From Coriobacteriaceae bacterium AM113-163 (GTDB taxonomy: Bacteria > Actinomycetota > Coriobacteriia > Coriobacteriales > Coriobacteriaceae), in assembly GCA_027673765.1 (NCBI GenBank), contig JAQDWB010000037.1:1-5916 (forward strand): 5,916 nt of DNA, given 5' to 3'. Position numbers and translations under genes: made by a program. The notes beneath the pieces were generated by a model. The model was not told the origin of the DNA, did no database searches, and saw only the letters and a list, made by a program, of their open reading frames with translations. Below, piece after piece: positions 1 through 5,916 of the stretch. Position 1 is the first letter of the stretch; every line of letters begins with the position of its first letter.

Positions 1-40
1 GAGAGCATTTCCCAGTTGACAAAACTATAGGAACACCCCC
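1..40. mobile_element. Possible terminal end of an insertion sequence (IS256-like?), partial
   Basis: The stretch at 16-40 begins TTGACAAAACTATAGG and ends in a run of five C. Read on the minus strand it starts GGGGGTGTTCC and ends TTTTGTCAA. This G-rich start followed by an AT-rich part ending in TGTCAA is the general look of the terminal inverted repeats of IS256/Mutator-type elements, as I recall them. The element would extend leftwards beyond the window, and base 41 would be the first host base. No transposase code is visible in these 40 bases and the partner repeat is not in the window, so this is pattern recognition only. It could equally be ordinary intergenic DNA downstream of rfbB. 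Confidence 0.35.
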
Positions 41-45
41 TAGTC

Positions 46-1089
<1,044 letters not shown>

Positions 1090-2241
1090 TTACCCATTAG
1101 TTCCAGAAAGCACTTTTTCAACCAAAGACGCCGTCTTATCCCATGAACTCTCATTTTCAACCATGCGTCGACATAAACGAGACTGCTCAGCCAACTTATC
1201 AGGGTTTTTGACAAGCGAATAAATGGCCTGCTCAACATCCTCGGAATCCATAGAGCTAATAATTGTTCCGAAATGCTCGTTTGGAAAAAGCTCTCGCGCC
1301 CCGCCCACATCCGTAACAACAGAAGGACACCCGCACGAAGAAGCCTCTAGCAAAGTTGTAGCAAAGCCCTCCGACCGTGTAGGGAGACACAGCAGATCGG
1401 ACTGCTGAAGGAGTGAGGAGATGTCGGAAGATGAAAGCCGTCCAACCCATCTAAGCGATTCACCTTGTGCATCATCAACTTCTTTTGATAATGCACCATC
1501 ACCCGCCAGAACAAAGACGACGCCAGCTTCGACAAGCCTGCGGCTTCTCGAAGCCTCAAGAATGGCTTTAATGCCTTTTTCAGGAATTAGCCGTCCGACA
1601 AAACAGACCAAATAGGACCCAGCTCCTACACCAAGCTCATTACGAAAATCTCGCCCCGACGACATCTCCCTGAATGACTTAGCATCGATTGAGTTGGGGA
1701 TAACTCCCTTTGCTGTAATACCAAAAGACCTAAGCCACTCAACACTCTTGCTCGAAACACCATAATAGTCTGGATGGAACCGCTTGCCCAAAGCCGTTAT
1801 TAGGCGCTCATATGTACGGACCAAGGGATCTATCGCTGGATTACTGAATGAAAGATAAGCCGAGCCGTGATCAAGGACAACAGGTGTTATCCCCGTGCTC
1901 TTTGCAAAACTAATGCCGTCAAGCGAGTGAATATAGAAACGAGCATTTACGAGCACGCCGTCAAATCGATGACGCTCAATGCTCTTCCACAATTTACGTG
2001 ATACAGCATTTACCTTAGGAACGGGAAAACGCCCCGCAAAAAAGGGAAAACAGGGTAGGCGAAGAACCCACACTCCATCTTCATCTGTAATACCGGCACC
2101 TAAACCATTTGTATCGTTCGTAACCACCAATACCTCATTGCCGCGATCAACGAGTGCGTGCGCCAAGTTGTAGGTGAAGTTTTCAATGCCGCCCATATGA
2201 GGCGGATAAAGTGCGGAAAAAAGAACGTAGCGAGATCTCAT
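1090..2241 (-). CDS. Glycosyltransferase family 4 (GT-B fold), surface polysaccharide synthesis
   Basis: The product is a 383-residue retaining-type GT-B glycosyltransferase, expected to act at the inner face of the membrane and transfer a sugar from a nucleotide donor to a lipid-linked glycan. The N-terminal acceptor domain opens with YPPHMGGIENF (12-22), the Gly-rich loop typical of GT4 enzymes. The C-terminal donor-binding domain has VGRLIPEKG (215-223, R217 and K222 as phosphate-contact candidates), LAGDG (245-249) and the E-x7-E motif SEGFATTLLEA with E291 and E299. No signal peptide or membrane helix is evident. I start at the ATG at 2239-2241, one base after the licD-like stop codon, because the domain begins there. 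An in-frame start 14 codons upstream (2283) lies inside the preceding gene and adds unrelated residues. The tight spacing indicates translational coupling. The donor and acceptor sugars cannot be read from sequence; a mannosyl-, glucosyl- or galactosyltransferase are all possible. Confidence 0.9.
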   Translation of the reverse strand: MRSRYVLFSALYPPHMGGIENFTYNLAHALVDRGNEVLVVTNDTNGLGAGITDEDGVWVLRLPCFPFFAGRFPVPKVNAVSRKLWKSIERHRFDGVLVNARFYIHSLDGISFAKSTGITPVVLDHGSAYLSFSNPAIDPLVRTYERLITALGKRFHPDYYGVSSKSVEWLRSFGITAKGVIPNSIDAKSFREMSSGRDFRNELGVGAGSYLVCFVGRLIPEKGIKAILEASRSRRLVEAGVVFVLAGDGALSKEVDDAQGESLRWVGRLSSSDISSLLQQSDLLCLPTRSEGFATTLLEASSCGCPSVVTDVGGARELFPNEHFGTIISSMDSEDVEQAIYSLVKNPDKLAEQSRLCRRMVENESSWDKTASLVEKVLSGTNG

Positions 2242-2242
2242 A

Positions 2243-3100
2243 CTATTTCTTGGGCTCCCAAATCTCCCCATTCCCAAAGTCAATTAGAAGGGGTAAATGG
2301 GTATGTCGGTCTTCCTCTTTGGGAATGGCACGCCAATCCCCATACATCGTTGTAAGATACTTGTCGGTTAGCCTCGGAACCGGATAGAGTTCTCCCTCAA
2401 ACTCCGCTTGGGCAAGAGGAAAAATGTCATCCACCGAAACAGGATTCATGTTTGGCCAAGCAAGAGTTAAACACTTCCTGCCAACAGCGCCAACACTGCT
2501 ATCAGGAATAGCGCGATTGAACTGGCGCTGATACTCAAGGGGGTCCTTGTTGGACGCTCTCTCAATAAAATGCAGCGCCTTGCAACCAGCTTTTTCGATA
2601 AAGCCAAGGAAGCCTCGATGAGGAACAGTGATATTCCCAGAATGGTATAGGTAAGAACGGCGCTGAGCATTCAAAGCAAGTTTGAGCTGACGAGATCTAA
2701 TCTCAGGCTCCTCGTATAGATAGTCGTATGGAAAGACATCGACGAAGATACCCATAGCGGATCCGGAATCTCTCCCCTCCTGGTTCTCGAAGCGAGTGCC
2801 ATCCTTATAGACTTTACAGAACATCGCCGCATAACCAGAAGAATTACGAGAATCATGGAAGGAATAGCCGTCGGGCAATTCAGTAGAAGCAATGCTGCAA
2901 AAACGATCGTAATCAGAACGCATCATCCCGATATCAATATCATCATCCCAAGGAATAAACCCCTTATGGCGCATGGCGCCAAGACAAGTGCCCCCGTCAA
3001 GCCACCATTTAATTCCAAACTTATCGCAAAGAGAACCAACTGCATTCAGAATAGAAAGTTCAACAGCTTTAAGCTGGGTCAGCGCACTATCGTCTGTCAT
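2243..3100 (-). CDS. LicD-family phosphotransferase (phosphocholine-type glycan modification)
   Basis: LicD proteins have a nucleotidyltransferase fold and transfer a phospho-group, classically phosphocholine from CDP-choline, to sugars of teichoic acids, lipooligosaccharides or capsules. The 285-residue product carries the family signature: WWLDGGTCLGAMRHKGFIPW (32-51) followed by DDDIDIGM (52-59), where G36/G37 and the D52-D56 acidic cluster are the expected nucleotide and metal site. GIFVDVFPYDYL (117-128) and the C-terminal block FEGELYPVP (234-242) with YLTTMYGDW (248-256) complete the fold. The ATG at 3098-3100 has GAGG five bases upstream (bases 3106-3109 on the minus strand). It is the first gene of the minus-strand operon, and its TAG stop is one base from the next ATG. 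No choline uptake or CTP:phosphocholine cytidylyltransferase gene is in the window, so the group transferred could instead be phosphoethanolamine, a polyol phosphate or a sugar phosphate. Family assignment is strong; the substrate is inferred. Confidence 0.92.
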   Translation of the reverse strand: MTDDSALTQLKAVELSILNAVGSLCDKFGIKWWLDGGTCLGAMRHKGFIPWDDDIDIGMMRSDYDRFCSIASTELPDGYSFHDSRNSSGYAAMFCKVYKDGTRFENQEGRDSGSAMGIFVDVFPYDYLYEEPEIRSRQLKLALNAQRRSYLYHSGNITVPHRGFLGFIEKAGCKALHFIERASNKDPLEYQRQFNRAIPDSSVGAVGRKCLTLAWPNMNPVSVDDIFPLAQAEFEGELYPVPRLTDKYLTTMYGDWRAIPKEEDRHTHLPLLIDFGNGEIWEPKK

Positions 3101-3157
3101 ATCAACCTCAAAATAAAACCTTACAGTAGCAAGTCGCAGTTAATACCGCTTCACAGC

Positions 3158-3188
3158 ATTATGGAATGGAAAGAGAAGAATAGCTCAA
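3158..3188 (-). promoter_or_regulatory. Candidate promoter for the licD-like/GT4/rfbB operon
   Basis: On the minus strand, CATAAT (bases 3163-3158, five of six matches to TATAAT) is preceded by TTGAGC (3188-3183, TTGA matching the -35 box) with a 19-base spacer, longer than the ideal 17. Transcription would begin near 3151, giving a leader of about 50 bases before the ATG at 3100. In an AT-rich spacer such matches arise by chance, so confidence is low. Confidence 0.3.
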
Positions 3189-3269
3189 GTAACAAAATTA
3201 ATCATACGCGTCTCATAATAGAGCGTCCAATCATCCGCTACCCCGCTGTGCTCTGAATGAATGCAAGAT

Positions 3270-3301
3270 ATGCATCAAGAATATCCCCTTAAAATGCATC
3301 A
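3270..3301. repeat. Direct repeat ATGCATCA, possible operator
   Basis: The 8-base word ATGCATCA occurs at 3270-3277 and again at 3294-3301, with starts 24 bases apart. Each copy contains the palindrome ATGCAT, and partial ATGC words flank them at 3261-3264 and 3301-3304. The pair lies just upstream of the candidate rightward promoter, a position where an activator or repressor could bind. No regulator gene is present in the window to pair with it, so function is speculative. Confidence 0.3.
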
Positions 3302-3309
3302 TGCTGCAG

Positions 3310-3338
3310 GTGAACTCTAATTTAAAGTTAGGTACTAT
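3310..3338 (+). promoter_or_regulatory. Candidate promoter for the GT2/flippase operon
   Basis: TACTAT at 3333-3338 (four of six matches to TATAAT) is preceded by GTGAAC at 3310-3315 (weak -35 match) with a 17-base spacer. This would start transcription near 3345 and give a leader of roughly 34 bases. An alternative -10, CATAAT at 3355-3360, lacks a recognisable -35 at the right distance and would leave a very short leader. The assignment is tentative. Confidence 0.25.
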
Positions 3339-3378
3339 TGTTAGCAACGTATACCATAATGACCGTGGAAAGACGTAG

Positions 3379-4392
3379 ATGTATTTATCAATTATTATTC
3401 CAGTTTATAATTCAGCCGATTATCTTCGCCGCTGTCTTGATTCAGTCAAATATCAATCTTTCACAGACTATGAAGCCCTTCTTATAGATGACGGCTCCAC
3501 GGATTCCTCTGAAATAATTTGCAAGGAATATGCTGAAAATGATGACCGATTCAAATATTACAGACGGCCTATGAACGGTGGGGCATCAGCCGCCCGCAAC
3601 GACGGCATAAGGCTCTCATCGGGGTCATACATAATGTTTATAGACAACGACGATTGGATTGAAGGCTCCGATGCCTTTGCTGCATTGCAATCAACAATAC
3701 AAAACAATAATGAGCCTGATATCGTTGCTTGGCCAATGGGTGAGTATATCGAATACGTTGGCAAGTTGAATCTTCCGGTTGTTCCTATATCCAAATCGAT
3801 TAATGAACTGGACTTTAAAACTGCCGTCCTCTCTCTACTGAAAGAGAATAATTATTATTCATCAGCCAGTGGCAAAATCGTGAAAAAGCAGCTGGTTGTC
3901 TCCAATAATTTAAAATTCAATGAAAACCTTAAGCATAATGAAGACAGTGATTGGTCGTTAAAACTACTTTACTATGCCAAATCAATCAAATGGATTGATT
4001 CAAGCTACTACGTCTACAGAAGAAACTCCGCATCATCCACGAGCAGTAAAGCAAACTGTGCGAATGTAGTGAATTCCATAGAGTCCATTATCGATAAACA
4101 TCTATCTGCAATCGAGACCCAACCAATTAACTCGCAAAATATTATAGTTGCGAATAATTTTGTTGCATATTTATTCGTGCTGTTAGTCGCAAATGTTTTC
4201 TCAATGCCCAAAACCGACCAGAACAGAATTAATTACATAGCGAAGCTGAGGAAAAATCTATGGATTCTAGAATATGATGCGCAGACGCGAGTTAAATTTG
4301 CAAGAATCATTTGTTCTTTATTTGGATTAAATATCCTCGGTGAGCTTCTCTCAAAAGCGCTAAATACCGAAAAACGTAGGCTCAAGCGGTAA
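3379..4392 (+). CDS. Glycosyltransferase family 2 (GT-A fold)
   Basis: The 337-residue product is an inverting GT-A glycosyltransferase expected to add one sugar to the membrane-linked repeat unit. The catalytic domain at the N-terminus shows IIIPVYN (5-11), LLIDDGSTDSS (34-44), the GGASAARNDGI block (67-77) and the metal-binding FIDNDDW (87-93, D89-N-D91 as the DxD). NEDSDW (187-192) is the likely catalytic-base region and YVYRRNSASST (211-221) is a common GT2 end block. Residues 222-337 form a less conserved tail with a hydrophobic stretch at about 256-275 and a basic end (KRRLKR), which may attach the enzyme to the membrane. The ATG at 3379 follows GGAAAG (3367-3372) at six bases. It is the first gene of the plus-strand operon, 12 bases before the flippase start. 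Base composition is low; a hand count of 3841-3900 gives 22 of 60 G+C. The sugar specificity cannot be inferred. Confidence 0.93.
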   Translation: MYLSIIIPVYNSADYLRRCLDSVKYQSFTDYEALLIDDGSTDSSEIICKEYAENDDRFKYYRRPMNGGASAARNDGIRLSSGSYIMFIDNDDWIEGSDAFAALQSTIQNNNEPDIVAWPMGEYIEYVGKLNLPVVPISKSINELDFKTAVLSLLKENNYYSSASGKIVKKQLVVSNNLKFNENLKHNEDSDWSLKLLYYAKSIKWIDSSYYVYRRNSASSTSSKANCANVVNSIESIIDKHLSAIETQPINSQNIIVANNFVAYLFVLLVANVFSMPKTDQNRINYIAKLRKNLWILEYDAQTRVKFARIICSLFGLNILGELLSKALNTEKRRLKR

Positions 4393-4404
4393 GGCTAGGA
4401 AACA

Positions 4405-5652
4405 TTGTCAAGTAAACTCAGTCTTAAGCAGAATATGTTGTGGAACTCCGTTGGATCCGTGATTCGACTTTGCTGCAATTATTTAATAACAATTGCTGTC
4501 GTCCGTTTTTCGCATGGGTTTGATGCTGCGGGCGGATTGGCATTAGCCATGTCAATTTCAAGCCTTGTTCAACCAGTTGCCGAGTTTAGATTGCGAACCA
4601 TTCAGGTAACGGACGTCCAAAATGAATTAAAAACTGGCGAGTACCTTGGACTTCGTTTGGTAAGCACCACCTTAGCGTTTGCTTTAGGTATTGCTTATTC
4701 ACTTATAACGTGTAGCTTGCAATCACTGCCCGTTATCGTGCTTTATCTAATATATTCAATGGCGGTTAACCTAATTGAAGGATTCCATGCAATTGACCAA
4801 AAGCATCTGCGCATGGATTTCATCGGCATTTCTTACATTATTCAGGGTGTCAGCAGTCTTCTCTTGTTCATAATTGCTCTTTCAGTTACCAATTCGCTTG
4901 AAGCTGCTGTCGGAGTCATAGCGATTGCAAACATCATGGTTTTATTTCTTTATGACAAAAAGAAGGCAAGCTTACTTGAGCTAATTAAGCTCAAATTAAA
5001 TCTAAACAAATCCATTAAGGTGCTGTTGTCCTTAACCCCAATCGTGCTTGCCCAGATTTGCAGTAGCTCTGTTCTGACAATTCCAAAACAGGCTTTGGCG
5101 GCTTCATTTGGAGCAGCGGCATTGGGAATCTATTCTTCGGTAGCATCTCCGGCAACCATTGTTCAAATGGGAGCAGGCTATATATATAGTCCATTGCTTG
5201 GGGAATTTGCAGCCCGATTCAATGAAGATAGAAGGAAAGGGCTTCGGTTATTAAAGAAAGTAGTCGTGTATATATCCGCGGCTACTTTTGGCTTATCGGT
5301 GCTTTTGCTAGTTTTTACGCGCCCGATCCTGGCGATTTTGTTCGGGTCAAAGATCATTGCGTACACAAATTTACTTGGTATGGTGTTAATTTGTACGTAT
5401 TTCACCGCTTTTGCCTGGTTTTTTAACGATTTGCTTCTGTCAATTAGAGATTTTAGAGGAAGTTTTTTCGGCAACATTGCCGCGTCTGCAATGTCTATCG
5501 TCTTATCATTCATTCTTGTGCCTCAATTAGGAATGAATGGAGTGAGTTTAACCGGTGCACTATCCTATGGGTTGGCATTAGTATTTATGCTAGCGTTTTT
5601 TGTTAGCGATTATCATAAAATGCAACAGAGAGAGAATGAGATTATCGGTTGA
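4405..5652 (+). CDS. Polysaccharide flippase, Wzx/MATE-like oligosaccharide translocase
   Basis: This integral membrane protein of 415 residues should move undecaprenyl-linked repeat units across the cytoplasmic membrane in Wzx/Wzy-dependent assembly. About 12 hydrophobic segments can be seen, roughly at 12-34, 41-62, 84-104, 107-127, 140-162, 166-184, 204-224, 233-263, 286-312, 320-345, 354-373 and 378-400, in the even spacing of the MATE/MVF flippase fold. Family-like features include the N-terminal amphipathic lead into TM1 (KQNMLWNSVGSVI), AAALGIYSSVASP (237-249) in TM8 and LVPQLGMNGVSLTGALSYG (371-389) joining TM11 and TM12. The length is at the short end for the family. The chosen start is TTG at 4405, with TAGGA (4396-4400) four bases upstream and only 12 bases from the GT2 stop. 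An ATG at 4435 (residue 11) is possible but has a poorer ribosome site and would cut the helix lead-in. Substrate specificity is unknown. This would be named wzx if pathway context were confirmed. Confidence 0.9.
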   Translation: MSSKLSLKQNMLWNSVGSVIRLCCNYLITIAVVRFSHGFDAAGGLALAMSISSLVQPVAEFRLRTIQVTDVQNELKTGEYLGLRLVSTTLAFALGIAYSLITCSLQSLPVIVLYLIYSMAVNLIEGFHAIDQKHLRMDFIGISYIIQGVSSLLLFIIALSVTNSLEAAVGVIAIANIMVLFLYDKKKASLLELIKLKLNLNKSIKVLLSLTPIVLAQICSSSVLTIPKQALAASFGAAALGIYSSVASPATIVQMGAGYIYSPLLGEFAARFNEDRRKGLRLLKKVVVYISAATFGLSVLLLVFTRPILAILFGSKIIAYTNLLGMVLICTYFTAFAWFFNDLLLSIRDFRGSFFGNIAASAMSIVLSFILVPQLGMNGVSLTGALSYGLALVFMLAFFVSDYHKMQQRENEIIG

Positions 5653-5675
5653 TTTCCGATTGCAGCCGAACATAT

Positions 5676-5690
5676 TGAGCTGATAGCTCA
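5676..5690 (+). repeat. Short perfect hairpin after the flippase gene
   Basis: TGAGCT (5676-5681) and AGCTCA (5685-5690) are perfect complements around a three-base loop. No T-run follows, so it is not a terminator by itself. It may protect the transcript's 3' end or be chance. Confidence 0.3.
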
Positions 5691-5707
5691 CTCCTGCATT
5701 TACCGAA

Positions 5708-5747
5708 CGCCCCCGAGCCCCCATCCGGGCCGCGGGGGCGCCGTTTT
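5708..5747 (+). terminator. Rho-independent terminator of the GT2/flippase operon
   Basis: CGCCCCCG at 5708-5715 pairs perfectly with CGGGGGCG at 5733-5740. Inside it, GCCC (5717-5720) pairs with GGGC (5727-5730) around the loop CCATCC. The stem is followed by CCG and TTTT (5744-5747). The T-run is short but the stem is entirely G:C, as is common in high-GC bacteria. Orientation fits the plus-strand operon, whose last stop codon is 56 bases upstream; the opposite side has no T-run. The hairpin also marks where the sequence changes from AT-richer locus DNA to GC-rich DNA. Confidence 0.75.
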
Positions 5748-5769
5748 CCCAGCTGAAGGAACAGTGGAG

Positions 5770-5916
5770 ATGTGTTTCGACAGGTCCGGTGGCCATGTTC
5801 CGCCCTCCGCCAGGTACCTCTTAGCAGACTCAGCCGGACGGTCGGTCCGTCTATTCCGTTTTCGCCTTCAGGCTAGGGTACCGTCAAGATTCTTTCGCAA
5901 ATTGATCGAGGCGGCC
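5770..5916 (+). CDS. Possible start of an unidentified gene, cut by the window edge
   Basis: An ATG at 5770 opens a frame of 49 codons with no stop before the window ends. GGAG directly abuts the ATG and AGGA lies nine bases upstream (5757-5760), the latter a usable ribosome site. The conceptual product begins MCFDRSGGHVPPSARY and ends RKLIEAA; it is Arg-rich with no domain I recognise. It starts 22 bases after the terminator T-run, leaving little room for a promoter. A stop-free frame of this length is not rare in GC-rich DNA, and a leftward gene ending near 5868 is also compatible with the sequence, so I hold this loosely. If the frame is not real, 5748-5916 holds only a short hairpin (GACGG/CCGTC, 5837-5851) and an actinobacterial-type -10 word TAGGGT (5874-5879). 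Confidence 0.22.
   Translation, partial: MCFDRSGGHVPPSARYLLADSAGRSVRLFRFRLQARVPSRFFRKLIEAA

Larger units (their letters stand above)
3101..3378. promoter_or_regulatory. Divergent intergenic region between the two operons
   Basis: This 278-base AT-rich spacer separates the starts of the licD-like gene (leftward) and the GT2 gene (rightward), so both operons should be transcribed from it. The open frame running across it on the plus strand from 2855 to 3256 is the antisense shadow of the licD-like gene extended into the spacer and shows no protein family features. I see no tRNA, no convincing terminator and no small gene with a good ribosome site. The contents I can point to are weak promoter candidates in each direction and an 8-base direct repeat, listed separately. 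Confidence 0.7.

Noticed and set aside
2242..2283. Upstream start for the family 4 glycosyltransferase at 2283
   Set aside because: It lies inside the end of the licD-like gene and adds 14 residues before the conserved domain start; the ATG at 2241 gives the normal N-terminus.
3208..3227. GCGTC words at 3208 and 3223 as an operator
   Set aside because: Five-base repeats 15 bases apart are expected by chance, and they lie away from the best promoter candidates.
2855..3256. Plus-strand open frame running from inside the licD-like gene into the divergent spacer
   Set aside because: Most of it is antisense to the licD-like gene. The product has no recognisable features, and it would block the space needed for the two promoters.
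5178..5513. Minus-strand open frame opposite the flippase gene
   Set aside because: It is an antisense shadow. The flippase on the other strand has regular membrane helices and a proper operon position.
5590..5796. Minus-strand open frame of 68 codons across the flippase end and terminator
   Set aside because: It spans the terminator hairpin and the gene end, mixes two compositions and resembles no known protein.
5837..5851. GACGG/CCGTC hairpin as a second terminator
   Set aside because: The stem has only five pairs and no adjacent T-run; the TTTT comes eight bases later and is isolated.

Overview
The window is a fragment of a cell-surface polysaccharide locus (capsule, exopolysaccharide or cell-wall glycan). 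It holds five protein genes in two divergent groups. On the minus strand, in transcription order, are a LicD-family transferase (2243-3100), a family 4 glycosyltransferase (1090-2241) and dTDP-glucose 4,6-dehydratase rfbB/rmlB (46-1080). On the plus strand are a family 2 glycosyltransferase (3379-4392) and a Wzx/MATE-like polysaccharide flippase (4405-5652). A 278-base AT-rich spacer (3101-3378) separates the groups and should carry both promoters. The plus-strand operon is followed by a strong GC-rich hairpin with a short T-run (5708-5747).

Organism: rfbB and the DNA after 5700 are very GC-rich, and the RmlB protein reads like those of Bifidobacterium and Coriobacteriia as I remember them. 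The likely host is therefore a high-GC gut-type actinomycete (Bifidobacteriales or Coriobacteriia such as Collinsella or Olsenella). This rests on memory and composition, not on a search. The two glycosyltransferases, the LicD protein and the flippase are clearly more AT-rich, as is usual for horizontally exchanged serotype genes set in a conserved backbone.

How the genes fit together: RmlB makes dTDP-4-keto-6-deoxyglucose, a precursor of dTDP-L-rhamnose and other deoxysugars. The two glycosyltransferases add sugars to a lipid-linked repeat unit. The LicD protein probably adds a phospho-substituent such as phosphocholine. The flippase moves the lipid-linked unit across the membrane. No initiating glycosyl-phosphate transferase, Wzy polymerase, chain-length regulator, rmlA, rmlC or rmlD is visible, so the locus must continue outside the window or be completed in trans.

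Edges: bases 1-40 look like the outward end of an insertion sequence (possibly IS256-like) lying just past the rfbB stop codon. The last 147 bases are an open frame with a plausible ribosome binding site but no recognisable product. I see no RNA gene, no CRISPR array and no convincing new defence or mobile system. The most useful oddities are the composition breaks at both ends of rfbB, the possible IS end, the repeated motif in the divergent spacer and the unidentified right-edge frame.
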